Numbered from the stretch's first letter, positions 17,910 through 27,164 are shown. The stretch: DNA of 64,000 bases from Planctomycetota bacterium (GCA_947484275.1 CANKOY010000009.1:22112-86111); one strand, 5' to 3'. The notes: generated by a model not told the origin, from the sequence alone. Numbers and translations: made by a program.

Positions 17910-19423
17910 GCCAGCAGTCGTCGCGCCTCGTCAACCCCAGGTGCCGGGAAGCCTTGGTGGCTGGCCATCACGCGCGTGAGTGCGACGAGGTAGATCGCGC
18001 GGTGCGCCGGCTGGGCGCGCCCGTGTTCCTCCTGTGCGGTGCGGAAGAATTTTTCGGCGTGCAAGGCGCCGTCCTCGCTGACGGCGAAAGGCAGTAGCAC
18101 CGAGAACAGCGCTTCCGGTCCATGGCCCAACTCGCAGTAGCGCCGCGCCGCCGCGCAGGCTTGCTTCTGATCGCGCGCGCGAATGTGGCTGGCACACTGA
18201 TCGAGCAGTGCACCGGGCTCCGACACCGTCGGCGCAATGGCGTCGTGATCGTGGGCGTGCGCAGGGAAGCCTCCCGCTTGCTCGGCCGTGTGGTAAGCCC
18301 CGGCGATCAAGCTCGCAAAAGCATTTTTCGCGCTGCCGACGCGCGCCAGGCAGCGCCAGGCATTGGCCGCGTCCGATGCGTGGACGCCGATGGAGGCGCC
18401 GTGGACGCTGCCGATCGGTTTGCCCGCGGATGCGCGCTCCTGGCCCAAATCGTGGAGCAACAGTCGCGCGCTGGCGAGCGACAGGGCTCGGCCTACATCC
18501 TCAGGATCCGTTCCCGCCGCCAATGCCTCCGCCGCCGCCGCCGCCGCCGCGGTTCTATCGCTGGCGTAGAAACTCGCTGCGAGGCGCTCGAGCGTCGCCA
18601 GGTCCGCGGGCCGCGTGCCGCGCTCGCGCTCGTTCAAGCCGTGGCGTGCCATCAACTCCGCCAACAACGCGCGGAGCGTTTCCGGCGAATGGCCTCGGCC
18701 GGCGCGCGCGGTGTCCTCGTCGATGCAAAAGCGCACGGGTTGGCGCAGCAAAGTCAGGCCGTGCTCACTTCCTGTCAAACGCAGCAAATCGTAGGCGCGC
18801 CAGGCGAGCACGACGCGGTGAACGTTCACCTCATCGCGCACCACCGTTTGGATTTCCTCCCAGGCCTGCGCGGTCGATTCTGATTCTGCGACCGCGAGGT
18901 TTCTCTCGGCCCGCTCAAGCTTGCGCGCGCGCAGCGCTTCGGCCAGCGTGCCCTCACCCCTGGGGTCTTGGATCGGCGCCAGCGCATCGTCCGCACTCCG
19001 ATTGGCGTCGTGCAAGAAGCGCGTATTGCGGTGCAGCACCTTGAGCACCGGCAATGCTTCGAGTCCCGCAGGCATCTGCGCCGCCACCTCGTAGCTCGGC
19101 ACCAGGGCCATCAGCGCGTGATAGCCGTTGTAATCCGTCCCACCGTGTCCGCGCGCGTTGGCCAAGGCCCCAGCTCCGACGAGATCGGACAACGGCGTCC
19201 CGGACTTCAGCTTCTTCACCAAGAGCGGCAAGAGCGCGTCGGCCTCGGTCCCTTGCATTAGGTCCACCAGCGGATCGAGGGCGCCAAAGCGCAGGCGCTC
19301 CCTCGCGAGCAGCATCGAAGACGCGCCGAATCCGGCGCGCTGCACCAGGGCAAGTCCAACTGAGGCATAGAGGGTCTGCCTGCAGATGCCATTCAAGAAT
19401 TCACGGCGACTCGAAGTGTTCAT
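17906..19423 (-). CDS. Tat-exported protein of unknown function
   Basis: 505 residues. The N-terminus has a twin-arginine signal, SRREFLNG followed by a hydrophobic stretch (LYASVGLALVQRAGFGAS), so it is probably exported folded. The ATG at 19421-19423 is preceded by an AGGAG at good spacing. The longer upstream frame is Arg-rich and rejected. The mature protein is mostly helical with several His-containing motifs (GHGGTDYNGYHALMALVPSYEVAAQMP, then VLKVLHRNTRFLHD, IGVHASDAANAW, AGAYHTAEQAGGFPAHAHDHD), which suggests a metal- or cofactor-binding helical bundle. I do not recognise the family. Its TAG stop lies inside the tip of inverted-repeat copy B, so the C-terminus may be set or trimmed by that insertion. 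Confidence 0.7.
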   Translation of the reverse strand: MNTSSRREFLNGICRQTLYASVGLALVQRAGFGASSMLLARERLRFGALDPLVDLMQGTEADALLPLLVKKLKSGTPLSDLVGAGALANARGHGGTDYNGYHALMALVPSYEVAAQMPAGLEALPVLKVLHRNTRFLHDANRSADDALAPIQDPRGEGTLAEALRARKLERAERNLAVAESESTAQAWEEIQTVVRDEVNVHRVVLAWRAYDLLRLTGSEHGLTLLRQPVRFCIDEDTARAGRGHSPETLRALLAELMARHGLNERERGTRPADLATLERLAASFYASDRTAAAAAAAEALAAGTDPEDVGRALSLASARLLLHDLGQERASAGKPIGSVHGASIGVHASDAANAWRCLARVGSAKNAFASLIAGAYHTAEQAGGFPAHAHDHDAIAPTVSEPGALLDQCASHIRARDQKQACAAARRYCELGHGPEALFSVLLPFAVSEDGALHAEKFFRTAQEEHGRAQPAHRAIYLVALTRVMASHQGFPAPGVDEARRLLA

Positions 19424-19695
19424 GCTCTGCTCCTGGCAAGACCCGCGCGGATTCGAGGGAACGACTCTCCGCCAGCAGCCTACGTGTCCGCGAGGACCAG
19501 TGCGTGTTTCCATCCGGTAATGACCTGTGGTGGATCGGGAACGCGGCTTTTCCCCGCGGCGTGCGATACGCGTGACCAGGGCCTCTCGGCGACGCCAGAG
19601 CACGTATTCGTCGCGAAGTGGCCCATGGCACGGTCGTTGCGATCAGGGGTCTGCACGAATTCAAGAAACCGCGACCTCCAGCCCACGAGTCAGAC

Positions 19696-21822
19696 ATGCA
19701 ACGAATTGCCAAGAACCCACTGCTCTTCACCGGCGTCTTCGCGGCGAGCCTTGCGCTGCCGTCGCTCTCTTTCGCCCACGGCGGAACGTACCGCGGGCCC
19801 CAGGACACCGTTCCGCCCTCGGGCGGCGGAGGCGGTCAAGGTGGAGGCGTGCCGACGCCTGGTCCCGTGGGTCCGGGCGTGCCCGGTGGAGGTCGTCAGA
19901 CGCCGGGTGGCGTGACCCCTGGGCAGCCGGCCGGTGACCCCGCCGGCGGCCGACGCAACACTGGCGGCGACGGCGCAGGAGCCGACCTCACGGGCTGGGA
20001 ATACTGGTGGGCGTTCAATCGCGATCCGTTCCTGAACCTGAAGTCGCACATCGCGTCGCTCGGAGTTCAGACGGGTTCCGAAGAGCACTACCTCGGCCGC
20101 GGGGAGAGCGTCCAGTCGCGCGACATGCTGCGCGTGAGCGAGCAGAAGGTCCGGGGTGATATTGTCCCGCGCTTGCTCGCGGCGCTGAAGAGCGAATCGT
20201 CCAACGACGTGCAATCGAGTTGCATGATCGCCCTGGCGAAAATTGGGGAGGCCAAGGGTGAGGACGGCAAGTCGCCGATCGCAGAGGCGATTCGTCCTCT
20301 GCTCATCGACAAGAGCCAAGAGGTGTCCGAGACCGCTGCTGTGGCCTTGGGCATTCTCGCAGACAAGGCGAACATCGGGCTCTTGACTGCGGTGCTCGAA
20401 AACGATGACGCGCGAATGCGTTCGCTCGGTGTGGGACAAATCGGCGACGTCAGCGTGCGCACGCGTGCCTTCGCTGCCTACGGCTTGGGCCTGATTGGCT
20501 ACAAGGCGTCGGCCACGGATCGCGTGCAAATCCTCGCAACCCTGCGCAAGATCCTCGACGGCGAGGGCAAGCGCATGGCGCAGCGCGACATCCAAGTCGC
20601 CTGTCTGACCGCCGTGGGTCTTATGCCCCTGGCCCACAGCGCGACCGATTTGGAGGGCATTGACGGAGTCAACACGACGCCAAATTCCATGGAGACCCTG
20701 CAGGAGCAGTTGCGCTACTTGCTCGCCTACTACGCTGACGAGAGCAACAACCACCTGATTCGCGCCCACGCTCCGACTGCCATGGCGCGCCTGCTATCCG
20801 TCAGCGATTCCGCCGCCGTGGCGATTCTGCGCGAAGAGGTGGCCGGCATCCTGTCGAAGAGCCTCACGCGCGAATCGAAGGACACCAACGCCATCCAGCA
20901 GAGCTGCGTCCTGGCGCTGGGCATGATCGGCGACTGCGACGAGGATGCAGTGGACAAGTCGATTCGCGCCAAGCTCATGGGTGTCAAGGACGAGCTCATG
21001 GATCAGCAGGTGCGCAATTTCGCCCTGATCGCCTTGGCCCAAGCATCGGGACGGCCCGGAACCGGACTTGGCGATCCCATCGACGGCGTGAACACGAAGA
21101 ACAAGCGCGAGAACTCGCGCTCGTTCCTGCTGGCGCAACTGGGCCAGGGCAAGAGCGCGGTCTATCCGTGGTCGGGAATGGCCCTCGCCGTCATGGAGCG
21201 CGGACTCGACGACGCGCGCCTTGCTTCGTCGCCCGAGGTGAAGCAGGCGCTGCAAAGTGCACTGGAGCAAGCGGGTTCGCCGTCCCATCAGGGCGCGTTC
21301 GCCATCGCTTGCGGACTGGTGCGCGATCCCGCCGCCAAAGATGTACTGCTGCGCAACCTCGAGCGCGTGCGGGACGTCGAAGCGCGTGGCTACACGGCGG
21401 TGGGCCTGGGCCTGTTGGGCGACCGCTCGGCGCTGCCGGCGATCCAAGAGGTCGTGCGCAAGTCGAAGTACCAAGCGCCGCTGCTGAAGAGTGCGGCGAT
21501 TGGTCTTGGGTTGCTCGGAGACAAGGACCTCGTGGAGGAACTGGTGGTGATGCTCAAGGGCGCCACGGGTTTGTCGTCCCAGGCGGCGATCAGTTCGGCC
21601 CTGGGATTCATCGGCGACTCGCGCTCGGTGGACCCCTTGATCGAAATGATGCAGGACCAGGAAGTCACCGCACTAGCGCGCGCCTTCGCGGCGGTGGCGC
21701 TCGGCATCATCTCCGACAAAGAGCCGCTGCCCTGGAATTCGAAGATCGCGGTGGGCAGCAACTACCACGCGAACACCGAGACGCTGACGAACCAGACCTC
21801 GGGGATCCTCGACATACTGTGA
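19696..21822 (+). CDS. Large exported HEAT-repeat protein
   Basis: 708 residues. A signal peptide (LLFTGVFAASLALPSLSFA) is followed by HGGTYRGPQDTVPP and a Gly/Pro-rich linker to about residue 100. Many HEAT/PBS-lyase-like repeats come next (VQSSCMIALAKIGEA, VSETAAVALGILADKANIGLL, TRAFAAYGLGLIGYKAS, AAISSALGFIGDSRSVDPL, LARAFAAVALGIISD). It is probably a periplasmic or surface scaffold. No catalytic residues are evident. The start at 19696 gives the signal peptide; an open frame runs 26 codons further upstream. A truncated relative of its N-terminus lies just downstream at 21860. Confidence 0.82.
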   Translation: MQRIAKNPLLFTGVFAASLALPSLSFAHGGTYRGPQDTVPPSGGGGGQGGGVPTPGPVGPGVPGGGRQTPGGVTPGQPAGDPAGGRRNTGGDGAGADLTGWEYWWAFNRDPFLNLKSHIASLGVQTGSEEHYLGRGESVQSRDMLRVSEQKVRGDIVPRLLAALKSESSNDVQSSCMIALAKIGEAKGEDGKSPIAEAIRPLLIDKSQEVSETAAVALGILADKANIGLLTAVLENDDARMRSLGVGQIGDVSVRTRAFAAYGLGLIGYKASATDRVQILATLRKILDGEGKRMAQRDIQVACLTAVGLMPLAHSATDLEGIDGVNTTPNSMETLQEQLRYLLAYYADESNNHLIRAHAPTAMARLLSVSDSAAVAILREEVAGILSKSLTRESKDTNAIQQSCVLALGMIGDCDEDAVDKSIRAKLMGVKDELMDQQVRNFALIALAQASGRPGTGLGDPIDGVNTKNKRENSRSFLLAQLGQGKSAVYPWSGMALAVMERGLDDARLASSPEVKQALQSALEQAGSPSHQGAFAIACGLVRDPAAKDVLLRNLERVRDVEARGYTAVGLGLLGDRSALPAIQEVVRKSKYQAPLLKSAAIGLGLLGDKDLVEELVVMLKGATGLSSQAAISSALGFIGDSRSVDPLIEMMQDQEVTALARAFAAVALGIISDKEPLPWNSKIAVGSNYHANTETLTNQTSGILDIL

Positions 21823-21859
21823 TCGCAGTCGTCGAGCCCACCAGACGGATCAGCGCACC

Positions 21860-21973
21860 ATGGAACCGCACCACTTCGCGCTGATCCTCGCATGCAGCCT
21901 CGCCGTGCCGGGCATTGCCCATGGGCACGGCGGGCGCTGCTATTTTCCTCCTGACACGGCGCCGCCCGCAGCT
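21860..21973 (+). pseudogene. Truncated 5' end of a second HGG-type HEAT-repeat gene
   Basis: The ATG at 21860 opens a signal peptide (FALILACSLAVPGIAHG) followed by HGGRCYFPPDTAPP. This parallels the preceding gene's SLALPSLSFAHGGTYRGPQDTVPP in both signal and first mature residues. Beyond about 21973 the frame stays open but only as antisense to the radical SAM gene, with no HEAT repeats. I read it as the surviving N-terminus of a duplicated gene. A genuine very short secreted peptide is the alternative. Confidence 0.45.
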
Positions 21974-23508
21974 TCACACGCCGACGGAAACCACGCTGGA
22001 GGCGCGCCCGTCCGCAGCCCCGTGTGCTTCGCAGCGAGCTGCGAGTTGCCTGCGAAATGTCAGATGCCGCCTGCGAGTGAGCTCGACCAGGGGACGCCAC
22101 GCGCGGTGAACGAGGCGGTGTTCGATCAACTGTCGCCAGAGCCAGTTCGAGCGCTTGTACAAGTACGACATGGCGAGGTACGGGAGCAGCGCGCGGCCGT
22201 CGGCGGGCCTGCGATGCCAAATCGAACGATGGGAGAACAAGCGCCGGTAGCACCAGGCGTAGCCCTCGGCCAACTGCTCGACCTGCATGTGGCGCGGCTG
22301 GAACACGACGTGGGACGTGTCGTAGCGCGACCAGTCGCGGTGCAAGAGTCGACCTTCCGCTTCGAACTGACGGAACAGCGGCGTGCCCGGGTAGGGCGTC
22401 AGGATGTGGAACGTCGCGCACTCCAGGCGCTGGGCCTCGATCCAGTCCACGAGTTCCGCGAAACAATCCGCGTGATCGTGGTCGAAGCCCAATACGAAGC
22501 TGCCGTTGACCTGGATGCCGTGGTCGTGCAGCAGGGCGACGCGCTTTGCGTATTCCTCCGGCCGCGGCGTTTTCTTGCGCGCGTCCGTGAGGTTGGCCCC
22601 GCTGAGGGATTCGAAGCCCACGAAGACGCCGGTGCAACCGGCCAGGGCCATTTCGCGCACCAGGGTCGGATCGTCGGTGGTGTCGATCGAGATTGCCGCG
22701 CTCCAGATTTTTTCAAGGGGCTTCAGGGCCTGACACAGCGCGCGCAGGTATTCGGGATTCGAGCCGAGGTTGTTGTCGACGAACACGCCGTAGGGTTGTC
22801 CGTCAGCTTCGAATTCGCGCGCGATCTGGGCTGGATCGCGGACCTGGTAGGGCAAATGCAGCCGTCGGTGGCGAGGTAGCAGAATCCGCAGCGGTTGTGG
22901 CAACCGCGCGTCGCGATCAGGCTCGTGGTCGTCAGGAACGAAGCGCGAGGCAGGAGTGAGCGTCGCGGCGCGGGTTCGTCGCGGCAGGGCAGAGTGAATC
23001 CACCGCGATACATTGGTTTCAAGCGGCCGTTCGCAATGTCGCCCAGGATCGTGCCCCACAGTTGCACGCCTTCGCCGATGGCCAGCGCGTCGGCGTGGGG
23101 AGCGCACTCCTCGGGGCACGAAAGCACGTGCAATCCGCCGAGAATCACTGTCGCTCCGCGCTTTCGATACCACGCGGCCAACTCGAACGCGCGGCGGGCG
23201 AAGGTCAGGTGAACGCTGATGCCGACGACCTGCGGGAACGGATCCGAGGGCGGCGAACCTTGCAGCAGGTTTTCGTCCCAGTACTCCACTTCCCAATCCG
23301 CTGGCGTCGCGGCGGCGATGCTTGTCAGTGCGAGAGTCGGCGTCAGCACGTGCTTGCCGAAACTCGCGTGGGGGTCCTTGGGATAAAAGGGGTTGAGCAG
23401 CAGCGCCAGTCGCGCGCGCGGGGGCGGGGGCCGGAGCGTGGGATCGAGCCGCGGTGCTTCGCGCATGGGGCGCGGTGAATTGAGTGTGTTTGCACGGAGC
23501 TTGTTCAT
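21974..23508 (-). pseudogene. B12-binding-type radical SAM enzyme, frameshifted
   Basis: Reading from 23508, the first frame gives a B12-binding-like N-terminus (ALLLNPFYPKDPHASFG, VVGISVHLTFARRAFELA, GATVILGGLHVLSCPEE, ADALAIGEG). The radical SAM cluster motif CHNRCGFCYLATDG follows. At about 22861 the sense continues one frame over as LPYQVRDPAQIAREFEADG, then YGVFVDNNLGSNPEYL, TGVFVGFESLSGANL and VNGSFVLGFDHDHADCF, down to the stop at 21974. A single missing base in GACGGCTGCAT (plus strand 22858-22866) explains the break. An intact enzyme would be about 510 residues of the B12-radical SAM class with C-terminal domain (RLLHRDWSRYDTSHVVF). Real decay and a sequence error are both possible. 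Confidence 0.82.
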
Positions 23509-23671
23509 GGGCAGCAGCGTGGCTCATCGACTTTGCTGCGCAAAGCGCAATCCCCGCAACGGTCCCAGCCTCTGGGCCACGGCGGAAGTCGCCGAATGCC
23601 GGGAAGGGCGCCCGGTGCTCGTTCGTCTCCTGTGAAGTCCTGATTCGAAGCCACTTTCCACGGAGCTGACG

Positions 23672-24409
23672 ATGAACACTGCGTCCCGCATCGGCCTGTT
23701 CGCGATCTTCCTCGGCGCTTGCGCGGCGCCCCAGAATTACAACCACGAAAGAGCACACGCGCGGGCGCTTGCACCGCTGCTGAACCTGGCCTCCGGGCCG
23801 CTTTTCCCGGCGCCGTCCGGTCCACTGAGCCTCCAGGGCGACGGTGGGCGCCCGCTCAACATGTTCGAGGTGCTCGAACGGCTCTCGAGCCTGACGAACG
23901 TGACGTACTCCAGCGACGCGCGGATCACCGAGCAATTGAAGGCGACGCCCGTGGCGCTGACCCAGTCCGGCAAGGTGTCGGGCGAGGATGCGTACGCCTG
24001 GGTCGAATCGTTGCTGAGTCAGAGCGGATTCACGCTCGCGATGCTGCAGCAAGGCAAGCGGCCGCTGGTCGGCGTTTACTCGACCGGCAGCCGCCCCGGT
24101 AGCGCGCCGCCGTTCCTCGTGGTGGACGTCGCGCAGATCGACGAATGCCGCGCCCATCCCGCGCTGCTCGTTTCGATGGTGGTCAGCTTGCCCCACACCG
24201 ACGTGCGCGCGCTCGGCAACAGTTTGCGCACGCTGACCCAGGACAATGGTCCGAGCATGGTGACTCCCGTGGGCACCACGAAGAGTGTGGTCATCGGCGG
24301 CACAGGCCGCTACGTGGCGGACACGGTGACGATGCTCCTGACGGTCGACCAGCGCGCTGGTGAGGGCAAGGCCCTGGACCCGAACTCGCCGCCGCCCGCT
24401 GGCCCCTGA
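23672..24409 (+). CDS. Lipoprotein resembling secretin N0-N1 domains without a pore domain
   Basis: 245 residues with a lipoprotein signal (GLFAIFLGACAAP). The middle, LNMFEVLERLSSLTNVTYSS with a following ARITEQLKATPVAL, resembles the N0/STN fold of secretins. The end, SMVVSLPHTDVRALGNSLR followed by VGTTKSVVIGGTGRYVADTVTMLLTVD, resembles an N1 domain (KH-like ring-building fold). The protein stops where a secretin barrel would start. It may be a stand-alone ring or adaptor subunit, or a reduced secretin relative. The resemblance is from pattern reading only. Confidence 0.6.
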   Translation: MNTASRIGLFAIFLGACAAPQNYNHERAHARALAPLLNLASGPLFPAPSGPLSLQGDGGRPLNMFEVLERLSSLTNVTYSSDARITEQLKATPVALTQSGKVSGEDAYAWVESLLSQSGFTLAMLQQGKRPLVGVYSTGSRPGSAPPFLVVDVAQIDECRAHPALLVSMVVSLPHTDVRALGNSLRTLTQDNGPSMVTPVGTTKSVVIGGTGRYVADTVTMLLTVDQRAGEGKALDPNSPPPAGP

Positions 24410-24441
24410 GGAGTTCGCGGGCGAGGACGCGCCCTTGGTGC

Positions 24442-24527
24442 CAGGGACGCAGGAAACTTGATCGAGAACCTGCGGTATCACCGCTGGTCCGGAGGATCTG
24501 GCCATGATCAAGTTCCCTGCGTCCCTG
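24442..24527. repeat. 22-bp inverted repeat with 42-base loop
   Basis: Left arm 24442-24463 (CAGGGACGCAGGAAACTTGA plus TC) and right arm 24506-24527 are reverse complements at 21 of 22 positions. The structure sits between two lipoprotein genes, and the right arm covers an in-frame ATG at 24504. It could be a REP/MITE-type element or a regulatory hairpin. It is unrelated in sequence to copies A-C. Confidence 0.75.
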
Positions 24528-24560
24528 ACTCCACTCGCTGCATCGCCGAGACCCGAAAGA

Positions 24561-24836
24561 ATGCGACGCACGCGGAATGCGGCGAGCGTCGCGGCAATGT
24601 GCTTCCTCGCCAGCTGCGCCGCGCCGCGCAAGACTCACGAGCCGTGGGTCTACGTCATGTCGCGTTACTTTTATTCCGACATGGGCGACAGCGGCGAGTT
24701 GTTCGCATCCCTGGCAACCGACTGCAATTCGGAAGGCGCTGCGGTCGCCGCGCTGTGCGTGTTCGCCCTGCCCTTCGCGCTCGATACGGTCCTCTTGCCG
24801 GTCACGATTCCGCACGACATGGTGTGGGTCAAGTGA
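24561..24836 (+). CDS. Small YceK-like lipoprotein
   Basis: 91 residues from the ATG at 24561: MRRTRNAASVAAMCFLASC, a clear lipobox (LASC). The C-terminal motif LPFALDTVLLPVTIPHD resembles the conserved DTxxLPxT end of YceK/DUF1375 lipoproteins, whose function is unknown. The in-frame ATG at 24504 has a better GGAGGA upstream. However, it lies inside the inverted repeat and would put 19 residues ahead of the signal, so the shorter start was preferred. Confidence 0.65.
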   Translation: MRRTRNAASVAAMCFLASCAAPRKTHEPWVYVMSRYFYSDMGDSGELFASLATDCNSEGAAVAALCVFALPFALDTVLLPVTIPHDMVWVK

Positions 24837-24843
24837 GGTTGCA

Positions 24844-25305
24844 ATGACGTGGAAGGCGAACTTGCCGGTGCCGATGCTTGTGCTGCTGCTGCTCGCGAGT
24901 TGCACCGCGCCCGCAACTGTGGGGCGCTTGCACTTTGGCGTTGTGGCGGACGCAACAACGCCCGCCGGAGCAGAGTTGCAAACCTTCGACCACCACGGGA
25001 CAGCGAAGGATGAGGAGGGACCGGTCAGCGTCGAGCTGCCGCTCTTGAAGTGCGAGGTGCGCTCCACGGCCCTGGGGCAAGACAAGTATGGCTACCCCGG
25101 TGTGACTGTCGAGCTTCGCAGTGAGGATGCGCAGAGCTTCAGGACCTTCACCGCGAGAATCAAAGGCCGCGAGATGGTCGTAATTGTCGGATCCGCGGTG
25201 AGGTTCAAGGCCGTCGTGGCTGATGAGTTGCCCGGGATCGCCTTCTTGTCAGGGGGCTTCAGCACCGAAGAGGCCATGGCGCTCGAGGCCGCGATCCGCC
25301 GCTGA
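24844..25305 (+). CDS. Small lipoprotein of unknown function
   Basis: 153 residues with a lipoprotein signal (PMLVLLLLASCTAP). It starts 7 bases after the YceK-like gene, so the two are probably co-transcribed. The last third, VVIVGSAVRFKAVVADELPG followed by IAFLSGGFSTEEAMALEAAI, resembles the P1-head-like SecDF domain found in some small exported proteins, where a strand pair precedes a FTxEEAxxLA helix. This is a weak resemblance and no function is proposed. Confidence 0.6.
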   Translation: MTWKANLPVPMLVLLLLASCTAPATVGRLHFGVVADATTPAGAELQTFDHHGTAKDEEGPVSVELPLLKCEVRSTALGQDKYGYPGVTVELRSEDAQSFRTFTARIKGREMVVIVGSAVRFKAVVADELPGIAFLSGGFSTEEAMALEAAIRR

Positions 25306-25403
25306 CGCGCGCGGCGCGGTTTTGCGCGTGTCCATGGAGCCAGGTCCTTGCCTCGGGCTCGGCGATTGGCAACCGTGAGCGGTCGAGCCTCCCGCGCGAA
25401 CCG

Positions 25404-27068
25404 ATGACCCGCATTCCTCTCCGGTTGAAGAGCGCCGCGCTCGTGTTTGCCCTGGCGCTTGTGACGCGCGTGCTGTTCCTCTACGCGACCTCCGATCGCG
25501 GTTGGCCGCACTCTGTGTTCTATGAGGGCGATGCCACGGTCTTTGCCCGCTGGGCCCAGGCCCTCGACCGCGGAGAGCCCTTCGAGTTCGACTTGCCGAT
25601 GCGCACGCCGGCGGTCGCCTTTGCCCTGCATTGGCTAGCGCCCGGCGTGATCGCCGCGCCGTTCACCCTCCTGAAGCTCCTGTGGTGCGCTATTTCCGCC
25701 GCGACCTGTGCCATGGTTTTCGCGGTCGTGGAACGCGAGCGCTCCGCCCGTGCGGCGTGGATCGCCTCGATCCTGACCTGCTTCTCCTTCGGCGCGTACG
25801 AGTTGGCGACGTCCCTGAACAGCGAGGCGCCCTACGCATTTCTGCTGGTGCTGCTCCTCGGCGCGACGTTGCGCTGGGTTCGCGGGCCGGGGCCACTGCT
25901 TGCCTTGGCGATCGGAGTACTCCATGGAATCGCGCTGCTCCTGCGCGCCGAACACACGCTGCTGCTCGCGGGCTTCCTCCTTTGGTGCGGACTGGCGCTC
26001 CGCAATCGGCGCGCGTGGGTTGGCCTTGCCCTTACCGCCGCCGCGGCGTTGCTCGTGTGTCTGCCGTGGGTCTGGCGCAGCCACCTTGCGACACAGCGCT
26101 TCAACGCCGTCGCGGCCGAGGCGATCGACTTCCAAGCCGCTGTGCCGCCGTGGACCGACGATGCCCGCGAGTTCTTGGGCGGTCTTCCGGCCTTTGCGCG
26201 CGAGGGGAATTTCGCCTACGCGTCATTCCTTGCCCGTTCGAAGGCCGTTAAGGAGGTGGACCGTGCCTACCTGGAGCGCTATTTCGACGAGCAATTCGCC
26301 TACGTGCCCGAGCCGCTGGCGGAATGGACTCTCGCTTCCTCCAAGGGCGCCCTGGATTTCGCACTGGCGAATCACCCCGAGTCACGGGGCGGATTTTCGC
26401 GGGCCGCACTGTTCGACGGCACCGACGCGGCACCGGAGTTCGCCTTCGGCAGACCCAGTCACCTGAAGCTCTACAACCACGGTGTCGATGTGGGGCTCGG
26501 CTGGATCCGAGCCGATTTCGGCGCCTGGGGGCGGCTGGCGGGGCAGAAGTTCGAGCGCTTCTTTGCCGGCGCCACACTGGGCTTCACTGCATACGACCTG
26601 CCCCACAGCCGCGCGAACCTTCGCCGCCCGGTCGACCTGGCGACGCCGATCGAAAGCAGCACCGTGTTCCGTGTCCTGCTCGCAATTGGCGTCCTCTGGG
26701 GGATGCTGCTCGCTTGGCGCGGCGGCCTGGGCGGTCTGTGCCTGCTCGTGATCGGCTACAAGCTCGTGATCACGGCGCTCTACTACGGCTATGCGCGTCA
26801 GGCCGTCTCGATCCAGGCGGTCTTCTTCGTCTTCGCAGCAATCGCGATCGATGCGCTGCTGACGCGCGTCAAGCTCCCCGCGAAATTGACCCTGGGGCTT
26901 GGCCTCGCGACCGTGATCGGATTGCTCGGATGCGACATTTCCAACTTTGGCGCCGACACGGCCTACGACATCCGCGCCACCGATCCGAAGACCGTCATCT
27001 CGACCACGGCCGAGTGGGGGACCGGGGCCTTCGAGTGCACCGAGGAGATCCAAATCACTCCGCGCTGA
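25404..27068 (+). CDS. GT-C-like polytopic membrane protein (glycosyltransferase 39/PMT type)
   Basis: 554 residues with roughly ten membrane helices. The N-terminus (ALVTRVLFLYATSDRGW and then EGDATVFARWAQALDRGEPF) matches the arrangement of GT-C enzymes: a first helix followed by a periplasmic loop with a catalytic acidic residue. Helices such as LAIGVLHGIALLLRAEHTLLLA, then AWVGLALTAAAALLVCLPWVW, follow. A long extracytoplasmic loop lies at about 225-400, with a helical C-terminal bundle. Family members transfer sugars from polyprenyl-phosphate carriers to proteins or lipids. The donor and acceptor are not predictable here. It stands alone on the plus strand. Confidence 0.75.
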   Translation: MTRIPLRLKSAALVFALALVTRVLFLYATSDRGWPHSVFYEGDATVFARWAQALDRGEPFEFDLPMRTPAVAFALHWLAPGVIAAPFTLLKLLWCAISAATCAMVFAVVERERSARAAWIASILTCFSFGAYELATSLNSEAPYAFLLVLLLGATLRWVRGPGPLLALAIGVLHGIALLLRAEHTLLLAGFLLWCGLALRNRRAWVGLALTAAAALLVCLPWVWRSHLATQRFNAVAAEAIDFQAAVPPWTDDAREFLGGLPAFAREGNFAYASFLARSKAVKEVDRAYLERYFDEQFAYVPEPLAEWTLASSKGALDFALANHPESRGGFSRAALFDGTDAAPEFAFGRPSHLKLYNHGVDVGLGWIRADFGAWGRLAGQKFERFFAGATLGFTAYDLPHSRANLRRPVDLATPIESSTVFRVLLAIGVLWGMLLAWRGGLGGLCLLVIGYKLVITALYYGYARQAVSIQAVFFVFAAIAIDALLTRVKLPAKLTLGLGLATVIGLLGCDISNFGADTAYDIRATDPKTVISTTAEWGTGAFECTEEIQITPR

Positions 27069-27164
27069 GGCTCAGGGCAGGTCGACCGTTCTCGACCCTA
27101 CGCCCAGGCTCATGATTCGTCCGGGGTGGCTATAGTGGGCGCGTCCTTTTCGGAGAAACCGAGC

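Noticed and set aside
21974..22879. Plus-strand frame from 21860 continuing to 22879 as a 339-residue protein
   Set aside because: After the signal-like N-terminus it is antisense to the radical SAM domain and contains no protein-like pattern.
21974..24631. Single 885-codon minus-strand frame as one gene
   Set aside because: The part above about 22866 is shadow of the lipoprotein genes and of the radical SAM gene in another frame. Only the portion below is real, as the frameshifted C-terminus.
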